A stretch of 64,000 nucleotides of DNA from Berberis thunbergii (lineage: Eukaryota > Streptophyta > Magnoliopsida > Ranunculales > Berberidaceae), in NCBI GenBank assembly GCA_003290165.1, contig QNQO01000451.1, positions 620,001 through 684,000 on the forward strand, written 5' to 3'. The position numbers and the translations under genes were made by a program. Shown one piece after another: positions 10,567 to 22,200 of the stretch. A model generated the notes under the pieces. That model was given only the letters and a program-made list of their open reading frames with translations. It searched no databases and was not told where the DNA came from. Position 1 is the first letter of the stretch. Each line of letters starts with the position of its first letter.

Positions 10567-10894
10567 TGATAACCCATTCTTGAATCTTCACGTACTTGTC
10601 AACCACACAACATAAGAAAATGGAACTTTCAAGATCCTACATAATCATCATTGTCTCATCCTTAAAATCCACTTGTCATTACCCCATTGGTTCCATACCC
10701 ATCTCTTTTCCACATCAGCAGTCCACTCTCCACTTCAAGCCGCCACCAAACATCCCAACTGAAGCTAGGCCTTTCATCATCCAACCATCTCTTCTTCTCT
10801 CTATCTTTGCCTTCACTTTCATCACTCAACTCTAATGGAAATATCAGCATTTTGAGACCCCAAGACCCCATTTTTTTGATATAGAAATCATGCT

Positions 10895-13800
10895 ATGGAA
10901 GCTCTTAAAGCATCAAGCTTGACCCCAGTATCAGTTCTTTCTGACAGAAGAACAGAAAAACCCAGGAAGGTAACCTCACTCTCACTCTCACTTTCACTCT
11001 CACCACCCAAATTCCCAAAGTCTACTAAAATTGAAACCACCCCATTAAAAAATTTCCAAAAAAACTTAAATGGGGGTCTAGTAATTCTATTTTCTGTTCT
11101 AAGTAATGGGTTTGCTAGAGCTCTGACATATGAGGAAGCTCTAGAGCAATCAAATGGAGGAGGTTCCAGTAGTTCTGATTTCGATGTTGGTTTGGATATT
11201 AGTGGAGTTTTAGATGGTGTTGTTAGTTTTCGAACAGAGAACCCATTAGTTATAGTTGGTGGAGCTGCTCTTGTAGCTATTCCATTAGTGTTGTCTAAGG
11301 TTTTGCAGAAGCCGAAAGCATTTGGTATTGAGTCTGCGAAGAATGCTTATGCGAAGATTGGCGAAGATGGGAGTGCCCAATTGCTTGATATTAGACCACC
11401 AGTGGAACTCAGGGAAGTGGGTAGTCCGGATGTTAGAGGATTGAAGAAGAAGGCTGTATCGATTGTTTATAAAGGAGATGACAAGCCCGGGTTTTTGAAG
11501 AAGCTGGCTTTGAAGTTCAAGAACCCAGAGAATACTACATTGTTCATTCTAGACAAGTAAGATCTTATTAAACCAAGTTCTTGTCATTTTTCTTATGTGT
11601 CGATTATTTGACATCCATGTTTTTTCATCAATGCATTCTTGATTTAGGAGATAAGGTAATTAATATAAATAAATTACTTCTATTAAATGAATTCCTATCA
11701 TGTCATAAATGGAATGATGAAGGAATTCCTATCTTGTTCATTGCAAATGATGAGATACAAAATTTGAAGGAATTGGAAATTCATAACTTTGGGAGCTGAG
11801 AATCATCTTATAAGTTGGAGTGATTGCAATGACATATTTGTTACTTCTTAATTAATGTCTAACATGCTAAAAAAATCTATTTTTTCTGTTTGTATATCAT
11901 ACCGCACCATTCCTGTCAATTGCAGGCAAGGTCTTTAATGGCGTAAATGGCAACAAGTGTAAACTGTGCCCAAATTGTGGATACCATATAAGTCGATTAT
12001 TGTATTTTCACTCAGAAAGTTGAGATAATGAAAGTAAACAACTGAGATCAATTCAAGTATACCGATTCGGGTGTTAGCACCATGCACACATGGTGATTAC
12101 TTTTTTATTGTTTCTTCACGTACAGAATTCTGTGCTTACCTGCTCAAGGAATTTAACTGAAGACCACAAATCTTGCTATGAATTATTAATAAATTTTACA
12201 GTGAATAATGTACATTATTTCAAAACACAAAATACATCAAGAAGTGAAATCAGTATGTTTGTCTTGGTCATGTAAACTCAAAACAATGCATTAGATGAAC
12301 TTTCACCAGATATTGCAGTTTGACCTTTTTATTGTCATTGCTGGTTCCAATATTTTTCGTGAGCATTGAACTTGCATCAAATCTATATCTGGAGCCAGGT
12401 TTGATGGAAGCTCTGAACTGGTAGCAGAGTTGGTTACAGTGAATGGTTTCAAAGCCGCCTATGCGATAAAAGATGGTGCAGAAGGACCTCGAGGATGGAT
12501 GGTCTGCTTTCTTTCCATCGTCTCGTCTATTTATTCTTTTAGCATCCACATTTTTTTTTTAAATTTAATTTTTAGAGTCCTGTAAATGTAATGCTGCAGA
12601 GTAGCGGGCTTCCATGGATAGCACCAAAGAAATCTTTCAGTTTTGACTTTGGCAACCTTGCAGATACATTCAGTGCAGTTGGAGTGAGTATCTCAATTCT
12701 CATGCTTATCACCCATATATAAACAATTTTATATCATTCCATATACCAACAGTTAGCTGATTATTCTTCAATGGCATAACGACTACGGTTCTCTGGAGAA
12801 TTCCAGTGAGAGGTCAAATCTTCACTTCTTCGGTTGGATGCCAATGTTATTTTAATGCTTGGCAAAACTCCAGGAATGCACAACAGTTTTAACTTTTTAA
12901 GAATTATGTCTTTAAGCATACTACTGGTCATATTAACCCCGATATGTTTTATCTTTGTTATGAAAGAAATTTCATGATAATGGGATTTTCTGCTTGCTAT
13001 AATTATGCATCTGTACAGGAGGGTTCCGAAGCTTTGGCAGTTAGTCTTGGACTAGCAGCGGCTGCTGGCTTTGGTTTATTGGCATTTACTGAGGTTCTGT
13101 TCTTAGAAATTACTCCTGCCTTCATTTATCAAGTTTCTTTGTTTATTTCTTAAATCATAAATTTTAATATTGATAATCTAATTAAAATATTGCAGGTAGA
13201 AACAGTACTTCAACTCCTCGGTTCAGCTGCAATCGTTCAATTTGTCAGCAAGAAGCTTCTATTTGCTGAAGTAAGCCTCCAGTGCCCGTGTGATGTATCT
13301 TAACATGCAAAAACCTGTACCTACTTCCATGTTTACTTTGTTCAAACATAATACTTCGAGTTTTTTTTTTTCCTGAATTTTCTCAAACTAACTCTCTTTA
13401 CTTGCAGGATCGAAAGGCCACTTTGAAACAACTTGATGAGTTTGTGAGCAATAAGATCGCTCCCAAAGAGTTTGTCGGTGACGTTCAGGTTATTCAAAAT
13501 CCAATCACAATAAGAGCTCCATTATTTATTTGGTTTCTCTCATAAATCACTTTAGAAATGCATATGCGAACTTGATCAACGACCCATTTCAGTTTAAGAC
13601 GGTATCCTAAAGTTTTTAGTTTCTAACGATCTTTAAAGTTTTGTACTCATTGAGTTATTTGTTCTCTCTATTTTCTCTTGAATTCAGCAAATTGGAAAGG
13701 CTCTTCTACCAGTATCTCTGGATAAGAAGGCACTACCTGTACCACCAGTCCCTGACACTTCGGCACTGAAAGCCGAAGCCGTCCCAGAGTCCACTACTGC

Positions 13801-14056
13801 TGCAGAGCCAGAGGCTGTTCCAGAACCTGTTCCCCAGACAAATTCAGTCCCCAAAACTGAAGTGAAAACGGATTCAGACCCTAAAGAAACGAAATCACTC
13901 TCACCTTACCCAAGTGTAAGTGCCTCTATTACTCTTTCGGGTCATTCCACTTAACATAATTTGATGTGTGCAAACTAGCTTATCTAGCTCTTTACTTTAC
14001 TGTTGCAGTATTCAGATTACAAACCCCCTGCATCTGCTTCTCCCTCACAGCCATAG
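10895..14056 (+). CDS. TROL: Thylakoid rhodanese-like protein TROL, chloroplastic (FNR tether)
   Basis: Eight exons join in frame: 10895-11556, 12399-12501, 12600-12683, 13019-13093, 13196-13270, 13408-13488, 13688-13915 and 14009-14056 (TAG). They encode 451 aa, close to the Arabidopsis protein (about 466). The order is a plastid transit region rich in Ser/Pro, a hydrophobic segment near residue 58, a membrane helix around 115-135 ([18 protein letters not shown]), an inactive rhodanese-like lumenal domain about 140-275, a second membrane pair (about 288-330), a Pro/Glu-rich stroma-side linker (365-430) and a C-terminal [16 protein letters not shown] tail. That tail is the ITEP-type motif that binds ferredoxin-NADP(+) reductase. 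The rhodanese loop [11 protein letters not shown] has no catalytic Cys, as known for TROL. The start was chosen for the family N-terminus MEALK. All introns are GT-AG. The gene appears intact and TROL identity is strong. Confidence 0.95.
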
Positions 14057-14608
14057 GATCTCATAGCATTTGATACTCAACGAGTGTTTTTAGAACAAGC
14101 AAATTTTTTGATCAGGAAATACTGGAAACTACTGTACAAGTTCACGCAATTTATGCTGTCTTTTTTTCGCGTAAGTACACGAGTTATAGGTGCCGCCAAC
14201 ACACTGAGTAAATAAGTATATTATCGGTTGAGTAAATGATCAGGTTGTTGTAATATCTTTAAATAATTTGTAGTAGACTGTTCCTACCGAATTTTCTTTT
14301 GTATTTGTTTATATTAGGTCGAATGTGTTATGTTGATGTAAGTAAATATTGGACCTGATGCATTGTGCTTGTTGAATTTGGAGCTTGTATTAGTTCTTTC
14401 TTGGAGGGAGTTACACCTTTATCTTCTATTTGTCTGTCTGCAATGCAATGATCATAGTTTTATTGTTGTTATCAGTATTAATTTTTGGAGATATGAAAAT
14501 CAAATTTCATTCATGTATGTGAATCAGTTGCTTGTCAAATTATAAGAAAACCACCAAGGAACTTCTCTCAACGTGCTATCCGCACCATCCACACAAGAAG
14601 TCATTTAC
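14057..14608. other. TROL 3' UTR and downstream spacer
   Basis: No coding sequence. The TROL 3' UTR presumably occupies the first 200-350 bases, which are T-rich; no single clear AATAAA signal stands out. Confidence 0.45.
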
Positions 14609-14744
14609 GAGGCAACGACTAAATGACACTACCACTTCTGCTAAAGGACACCAACACTCCATTTTTGTATGATCTACTGAAGGACACCATCACCCTTGCC
14701 TTCTCTTCTCTCTTCACAGAGCACACCACCCTGCCCTGTTGACG

Positions 14745-15240
14745 CTGGTAGTGGCGGGGTGGTGGTGGTACTCGATGGAGAAGAAGAAGAATAATAGGTG
14801 AGGGGAGAGGTGGTGGCTTAGTGAGGCCGCTTGTGGAGGAGAGAGGTGGCAGTGTCAGGGTGGTGGTGGTGCTTAATGGAGAAGAAAAGGAAGAGATGGG
14901 AGAAAAACAAGAAGAGATGAGGAGAAGGAGAAAAAGAAGAGGTGAGGGGATAGGTGGCAGTGGTGTTTGATGGAGAAAAGAGAGAAGATGAGGAAGAGGG
15001 AGGAGAAAAACAAGAAAAGAGGAGGAGGAGAAGAAGAAGAAGAGTTGAGGGGAGAGGTAGTGATCCGGTGACGCTGACAGTGGCGGGGTGGTGGTGGTGC
15101 TTGATACAGAATAGAGAAAGAAGAAGAGGAAGAAAGAGGAGAAGAAGAAAAAAAAAATGAGGAGAATGGGGAAAAGAAGAAGATAGGATGTGGAGGAAAA
15201 GATGATGAAGAGGTGGTAGTCTGGTGTGGTCAGCAGTTAA
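14745..15240. repeat. Purine-rich minisatellite (GGTGGTGGTGCTTGATGGAGAAGAA)
   Basis: Four to five imperfect units contain GGGGTGGTGGTGGT, GCTTGATGGAGAAGA and GGTGAGGGGAGAGGTGG separated by GAGGAGAAGAAG runs. A further unit lies beyond the inserted hAT element at about 15911-15980. Long ORFs on either strand here encode only Arg/Glu- or Ser/Leu-rich low complexity and are not called as genes. Confidence 0.75.
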
Positions 15241-15243
15241 GGG

Positions 15244-15910
15244 TAGTGGCAGAGCCATGATTTTCATCTAGAGGGGGGAAAATATAACATATCTTAATTG
15301 AGCCAATTCAATTATATACATAGACACAAATTTTTTAGTTTTGAAAAATAATGAATTTAAGCTTTTTATTGATAAATATCATGAGACATCTTTTAAATGC
15401 ACCAATAAGAATTTGTTTCCAACAACAAATTGCACATAATTTCTACATCGAATAATTATTCAATGGACATTTATACCTTAATATACATACCTAATTTATT
15501 TTTTTTGTAAATAATAACAAAAATTAGAGGAAACAAAAGACATTAAAAATAATAGAGATATCAGTGTTGGAAAAATTATTGTACGGTATGATTTAGTTTT
15601 ATATATTAAACAGATAAAGATATAATTATAACTATAATTTATGTATGAGGGAGCATTTTTTTTGGGTCCATGTAGTTGAGGGAGCCATTTGGGATTAACA
15701 ATTAGTCCATGTTTAATTTTCTAAGGGGCTAAATAAAATATTTCAAGTCTAAGAGGGGCAAAATTTTCCTTAATGATAATAAGCTTAATTTTGAAGGGGC
15801 AATAGTTAAGTGGTGTTTTGGGGGACCCACCAATCTCTATATCATTGGAATAACCTTGGAAAATTTAGGGGGCAATTGCCTTTCTTCTTTTCTACGTGTC
15901 TCCGCTACTG
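15244..15910. mobile_element. Non-autonomous hAT-like element (TAGTGGCAGAGCC / GGCTCCGCTACTG type)
   Basis: The left end TAGTGGCAGAGCCATGATTT and the right end GTGTCTCCGCTACTG match the CAGTGGCGGAGCC termini common in plant hAT elements. Flanks GTTAAGGG (15236-15243) and GTTGAGGG (15911-15918) form an 8-bp duplication with one mismatch. Subterminal GAGGGGGG and AGGGGGCAA words support it. The interior is A/T-rich with no transposase. Because it splits the minisatellite, the flanking match could partly reflect the repeat itself. Confidence 0.65.
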
Positions 15911-16300
15911 GTTGAGGGGAGAGTTGGCGGTGGTGAGGTGGTGGTGGTGCTTGATAGAGAAGATAGTGAGAAAGGAGAGGTGATAGGTTTTTTTATTTTA
16001 TTTTATTTTATATTGATGGTATCCTTTAGCATATGGTAGTGTCATTCAAAAAGGTGATGGCGTCCTTTAGAAAATATAGTAATGGTGGTGTCCTTCAACA
16101 AAATTGGTGGTGTCTTTTAGTCGTCACCTTAATAAAATGGGAGACTAATGCCTATAAGAGAGAATTCTGCTTGGATGCTCTCTTGGAGGTCTTGGGAATT
16201 CGGGGATATACCACCTACCGATCATGTCTTGAACATAGTATGTCTGTGTTGGATGTCAAGGCTGCTAAATTGGGGTGATTGAGTGTGGAATATGGATATT

Positions 16301-18730
16301 CAGGGGCGAATTTACAGCTTGGGTAAGGGGGGTCAATTGACCCCCTTAAGTTTAAAAAAAAATCTATCAAAGTATATAAAATTTCAATCTTGCCCCCTTA
16401 CAAATTTTATGTTGCCCCTCTTATAAAAACAACAATCACAATCACAATCACAGATCACATATCACAATTGAAGAAAACAATTGAGTCGCTGCCTCTAATC
16501 TCTGCCTCCACGCCTTCGGTCCTCAACAATATCTTTTTCTCCATCCCTTTGAAACAAGGTGAGTTTGTTTGATTATGGGTTCTAAATGAAATCAACAGGA
16601 CAATTGGACAACAACAAAATCACCTTAAGCTTAACATTTCTTCTTACCTTGGGTCTTTGTCTACTGTCTCCCTCTTTGACGATCCAAAATGGAAATAACT
16701 ACTTTGAGCCCTAGACAAGAGAGAAAAAAGAGATGGATGAAATTGAGCTCGATCTCTCTCTCTCTGATGAATAAAAAACCTAGATAGAGATCAGAAACTC
16801 GATGGATTAGAGAAAGATCAGAAACTCGAGAGAGATCTCAGAGAAAGATCTCAAAGTGATCTCAGAGAGAGATCAGAAAGATCTCAGAGAGAGGTCAGAG
16901 AGATCTCAAAAACTCGATCTCTCTCTGATGAAGCCGAGCCCGATCTCTCTTCATCAAACTCGATCTCCCTTAATCAAACTCGATCTCCATCAAACTCGAT
17001 CTCCGTTCATCAAACTCGACCTCCCTGACTCTGATCTAACTCTGAGTCTGAAGAAATGAAAACAAACTCTCTGAATGAAAACAAACTCTCTGAATGAAAA
17101 CAAACCTGATTTCAGAGAGAGTTTCTCTCCTTTTCGTCTTGTCTTTTAGCTTTAGGAACTCGATCTCTCTTCTGATGAAATGAAAACAAACTGAGTTTCT
17201 CAGAGGCTCATGCCTTGTCTTTTAGGAACTCAATTCAATAAAATTAAAAAAAAAAAAGATATATCAGAGGTGAAATGGGTTTAGCCGGTTGGGTTTTGAT
17301 AAAATGTGAAAAAAGAGAGAGATGAAAAGACTTCAAAGAGGTTATTATATTGCAAAGATTAAGACGTCAATGTTATTTTATTGCAATTGTTAGAAAAGAG
17401 GAAATAGAGAGATGAAAAGACATCAATGTTATTTTATTGCAATTGTTGATAAATTAAAGTTTTTTTTTAATCAAAGAGAAAGATAAAAAAAGAATCCATA
17501 TTTTGTTAATCACCTTCATATTTAAGTTTGGGGTATTTGTTTAATCACCTTGATGTTTAGATTTGTGAGTATTTGTTTAGTTGTTTAAGTTTTGGGTGAG
17601 TTTCATATTTGTTTAAGCTTTAATGGAGTATTTCATGTTTGTTTAAGCATCTGATTTATCATCTTTATTTGTAAATGAGAGTTTCATATTTGATTTTTAA
17701 TTTAATGTAATTTTTTTATTTGTTTAGGCTTTGATAAAGTGGGTATTTGATCCTTGAAGTTTAAGTGGGTATTTAATTTCATCTGCTGAAAAATGTCATT
17801 ATCTCAAGTTCTAGGTATTTGGTGAGGTTTCTTCTCTTTTATGTGTTAATTATTGATTTACATTACAAATTTGATAATTTGAGAGTCTGTGATAGCATTT
17901 TTTAATATGAATATTGGGATTATCTGTTGTATTTATATAGTTAAATAGTTGCACACTAGTGCTGACGAGTAATGGATAGATACTTTAAAAGAATAAATGA
18001 TGTGAGTTCTAGTTCTGCTGCTCAGACTGTCACTGATGGGTCTGATAAGGAGCTTCCTAGTTCCAAAAGGAGTTGTACTGAGACTGAGTTTGATCCAGAA
18101 ACTCTTCTAGTAGATCCTGGATTACGTAAGTCACTCAAGGAGTATCATCCCAACACAAGGGATGAAATTTGTGTTGGGATGAAATTCGAAGAACATACTT
18201 GCAAAAAGGTCCTTGCCAAGTTCGGGCACATAATTTTAAGCAAACTTTGCAAGGAAAAGTCTTACGGCGTTTCAATCCTTCTTAGTTTGATGAATTTCCT
18301 ATATGGTTAGAGTATAACATAGAGAAAGAAGCTGCATACTGTTTGTGTTGCTACCTTTTCATATCTTAGCGTAAAGAACATGTAGGTACTTGTGATGCTT
18401 TTGTCGTTGAAGGATTTACCAATTGGAAGAAAAAAGGATAAGTTACAAACACATGTTGGAGGTCTAACAGTGATCACAATCAAGCTTGGAGTAATTGTGA
18501 AACTTTAATGAATCAACAACAACATATTCAAATTGTTGTGAATGAGCAAACAAATGAAGCGCAGAGAGCTTTTACCTATATCTACGGTGCATCTACATTG
18601 ACTCATTAGGTATGTTTCTCTTGTAATACTTTTAAAACTTTATTTTAATCATATTTATCTATTTATTTTAATAATTAAATTATCCATATTTTTTTGCCCC
18701 CCTTTGTCTGCAATCCTGGATCCGCCCCTA
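16301..18730 (+). mobile_element. hAT element with decayed TTF-finger transposase, exact 8-bp duplication
   Basis: The termini are CAGGGGCGAATTTACAG and, in reverse, TAGGGGCGGATCCAGGATTG, flanked by the exact target duplication TGGATATT at 16293-16300 and 18731-18738. Subterminal runs GTAAGGGGGGTCAATTG and TTGCCCCCCTTTGTC are typical. The first part holds GATCTCTCTCTCTG-rich repeats (16740-17040), then A/T-rich leader-like DNA, then a transposase N-terminus at 17972-18605. At 2430 bp it is an internally deleted derivative of a larger autonomous element. Confidence 0.88.
17972..18605 (+). pseudogene. TTF-type zinc-finger hAT transposase, N-terminal fragment (ZMYM1-like)
   Basis: It starts MDRYFKR and continues with DPETLLVDPGLRKSLKEYHP and a DEICVGM segment. 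After a frame change, GPCQVRAHNFKQTLQGKV, RRFNPS, a stop in place of Trp, FDEFPIWLEYNIEKEAAYCL and CCYLF follow. Next come stops, DAFVVEGFTNWKKK and a final STLTH stop. This is the TTF finger region (W, CLCC) that precedes the DUF4371/hAT core in zinc-finger MYM-type-1-like transposases. At least three lesions (frame change, TGG-to-TAG at about 18274, further stops) and loss of the catalytic core make it non-functional. Confidence 0.82.
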
Positions 18731-19225
18731 TGGATATTCTCATAGGTATGAGATTGAGTACATAGTGTTGGACATTCTTTACAAATCTCCCATTGTGTAT
18801 ATGGGAACAAGTAGTTTACTAACTAGGCATCGCCGACCACATTGCCTTAAACGTCCCTAACCTAAGTGACCATAGTTTCTCTAAGAAGCTGGTCATGGAG
18901 GGTTCACATTTCTAGTTAGTAGGTTGAGGTATTGTTTGTTAACTAATTATCGAGACAAATCACTCCACCAACTAGGCCATGTAGGCATGAGTAGATGGCT
19001 AACAATGAACCAAAAATTTTCCATATCCACTTTCATATTTTTGAAATTGTTAACGGCAAATGGCTCAATCATCACATTCTCTAGCATCCATCTTTTTGGT
19101 GTGTATCTAGATGCAGTCTTCAAAATTTCAAAATCTTTTTCATTCACAAAAACTCAATCCAACTCTAATTAAGCCCTCCAACGGTCCAAAATTTCAGCGC
19201 TCTCTCTCTCTCTCTCTAACCAGCG
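18731..19225. promoter_or_regulatory. CENH3 upstream region
   Basis: This is the 495 bp between the hAT element and the CENH3 start codon. It holds no ORF of note. A CTCTCTCTCT tract (about 19200-19218) ends just before the ATG, a common plant 5' UTR feature. No TATA box is obvious. The hAT element therefore marks the outer limit of any compact promoter. Confidence 0.45.
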
Positions 19226-22200
19226 ATGGCTCGAACCAAACAACGAGCCCAGAGAGGAGGCAGAGCTCGAACCCCAACTCGGCGAATGACCCGTCGAACA
19301 GCAACTGCAGAACCCACTTCGGTAAAACCCTCTCTCTCACTTTGCGTGATTTCTCTAATGTTCTTTGTTAAGTGTGAAATTTGGGGTTACAGACGCCACA
19401 GGGGAACAAGCGGAAGCCGCACAGGTTCAAGCCAGGGACGAAGGCGCTTCGCGAGATTCGGCAGTACCAGAAGACCACCAAATTGCTCATACCCGTGGCT
19501 GCTTTTGTTAGAGTTGTGAGTTCTTTCAGCTTGTTTGGTGTTTTGACTGAAAACTGTTTGATGAATTGCCTGAATGAACTAATATTTGGGTTTTCACTTT
19601 GGGTTTTTAGTATAATAATAACCCTTTTGACGGTTTTGTTTTTAGGGTTTCGTTTAGTTTTAGTGGACACTGTTGGATGAAATAGCTCAATTAGAAAACT
19701 GGGTTCCTACTTCCTACGATTACTTGTTAACAAAGTGATACCTTAGTTGCCTCTGTTCTATGATTTTTTTATACTTATTAAGTTAGCTAGTTTTATGTGT
19801 GTATTAGTTAAAATGGTGTGTTTTTCTTAAAATTTAAAAAAATATAGTATGTAGCTAGCATTTCTAAAATTTGTTAATATAAACATATAAACACAATATC
19901 ATAAAACTTTATTCAATTAGGTGCATATTAAGTCTTTGGTAGAGTGGTTGGTCATTACAACTTTGTTATGATCCTGGTTCAATTCACTTGGAGCGTCAGA
20001 TCTTAAATTCTAAGATAACAAATTATAGAACTTAACGAAAATATATATCATTATTCAACTCATATAAAAATTTGGTTGTTGGATTGGTTGGTAAAATTTT
20101 TTTCCTATAAATTTATAATTAGGATCTTATTATGTTTGCACATTTCAGATTTTTTTAGAATAAACGTACATACTTATCTTAATTATTTTGCAATTTTAAT
20201 ATGTGTTATAGTTATTAGGCTTGTTTGCCTTAGCTAAATTGTTGACAAATTGAGCATAATTTGGCTTAAAATATTAAACTTGATTCAGCTTGATATATAC
20301 AATGTACTTTTTATAGTTGTACAGATAAATGCATAGTACTAGATTAAGTTTACAAAGAATACAATCAGAATTATATTTTTGATTTTAGTGTTCCCTTGTA
20401 GATGTTAGTAGAAATTGCTTGTTAAATTATCAACTCGGAGTAGAAATTTTTTCTAGCTTCACCCTTGATAACTCCTATTATCGAACAACAATCCCTTACA
20501 TTTCGCCCCTCCTTGACTAAAATTCTAGGTCCGCCACTCGGTGCAAGCTAATTAAAAAAATGTAGGTTTGTTACTTCTTTCGCACGGTTCTTTGTGAAAG
20601 ATGTAGTTTGTGATGAAGTTAACAGAATAATATGACTATTAAGATATAAATCACTAGTTTCATAACCATATGATGATTTGTTTGTTTAAAGATAATTATT
20701 CTTTAGCTTCTCCGTGCCGCGAATTTACATTTAGGTAATGTGTTTGGTTGCTATAAATCACTTTGTAATTGAACATTTAGGTAAAGGAGATCAGTAATGC
20801 TTTCAGCTTGGAGGTTAGTCGTTGGACCGGTGAAGCTTTGTATGCACTTCAAGAGGTAATTAAACTCAACTACTTTTAAGAACTATGTGTCTATGTGCCC
20901 TTTCCCCTTTCAGCTTACCACTTTTTAATTGTAGCTCAATGTACATACTCGATACAATACTTACTGGGTTTTTGCTTCTCATGGTCAATTTTATGTGACA
21001 TTTGTGCTTCCTAGTCTGTATTAGCTTTATGGTTTGTATTATCTTATGTAATTTTTAAACCAAGACGTGTATTCTGAGTGAAAATTCGAAGTTTGCAGGT
21101 GGTCTCTTGTAGTAGCTTGTCTAACTGATTGAAGTTGGCGTAGCAGTTGTCCCTATTGTTATATTGACTCTTTTTTTTAAGTATCGTAATAAATATGTGT
21201 CAAAGTTTGAGTTCTTTTTTACACGGTGTCTCGAGATTTGTGTTAAGTGGGATAAAGAGAATTTCTTTATTAATATCAAGAAGTGAGCAAGGGCCCTGTT
21301 AGGACTCAGCCTCCCATCAAATTTACATATACAAGGAGGAAATATCAGACAAACAAATGAAATGGGGTGGAAGTCTATATTCTGTTTAGCAGTCTGTAAA
21401 GAAGCAGTCTGTAGGAACATTCTGTGAGATGCTCTGTTAATCTGTAAAGACCTTCTGTTAGGTGCTCTGTTAATTAGTGAAGTTCTGTTAGGTCCACTGT
21501 TAGTCACAGTTAAGTCTGTTTGCTATAAATAAGAGTTGGCAGAAGCAATAAGGATTCATTCATTCTGTAAGAAAATCATTGTACAGTGAGCTTTGCTCCT
21601 AGGAGATTGGCAATCTCGAAATATGCCTGTTACATTACAATTTTCCTCATTGTAATCTCACAATTCATTCTATACAAATTTCTTTCCTTTCTCAAGTAAT
21701 CTTCAGTGACTATCAGATTTTTGTAGCTAAATTTCATCTCGATTGTGTCTTGCAAGTTCTGTTGCTTCCAGGAATCACAACTCTGACAGAGCCCTTCATC
21801 CTTGAATTGCTTGATCTCTTCATTTCCTGCAGAAATACCACCTCAAAAAGGTTAGTTCCTATCAGGCCCACCTTGGGTGCGACCAGCCGGCTCACGCCCC
21901 TCGTCCATGACCACCCGAAAGGGTGGACAAAGATTGTTTATCAAGAAATTTAGTGGTGGAGACCTAAACATGTATCTCGAGGAACAATGTCGAAATAGTC
22001 TAAAACTTTGGCGTGTTGTTTCTAGTGTTAATTCGTAGCTTTCCTAAAACTTTTAGCTCAAACAAATTAAAAAATAATTAGTTTAACTTAATAGGGTTCT
22101 TAATTTACAATAGAAAACTAAGGGGGTCTTCCCGAGTTAGTAAATACCAATTTTTTTCCCCTAAACTCCCAATGCCCCTAATAAATATTTGATCACTGCT

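Larger units (their letters stand above)
14609..16130. mobile_element. Inverted-repeat element with minisatellite core, interrupted by a hAT element
   Basis: The left end, GAGGCAACGACTAAATGACA followed by AAAGGACACCAACAC and GAAGGACACCATCACC, mirrors the right end. Read in reverse, the right end gives AAGGTGACGACTAAAAGACA, GAAGGACACCACCATTAC and AAAGGACGCCATCACC. The imperfect terminal inverted repeats are about 90-100 bp. Between them are purine-rich repeats (14750-15240 and 15915-15980) and an inserted hAT-like element (15244-15910). No target duplication could be fixed, so the exact ends and class are uncertain. No transposase is present. Confidence 0.6.

Noticed and set aside
10895..14056. 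Calcium-sensing receptor CAS (also a thylakoid rhodanese-like protein)
   Set aside because: The N-terminus MEALK, the membrane layout and the C-terminal SLSPYPSYSDYKPP tail match TROL; CAS has a different N-terminus and no such tail.
14818..15267. 149-codon minus-strand Ser/Leu/His-rich ORF
   Set aside because: It is the reverse of a purine-rich minisatellite; the composition explains it fully.
19930..20000. tRNA gene
   Set aside because: A- and B-box words are present, but no cloverleaf arms or CCA-side pairing can be drawn; a tRNA-derived SINE is the better reading.
21297..21788. Full retrotransposon in CENH3 intron 3
   Set aside because: Only one LTR-like block is present, with no internal region or second LTR nearby.
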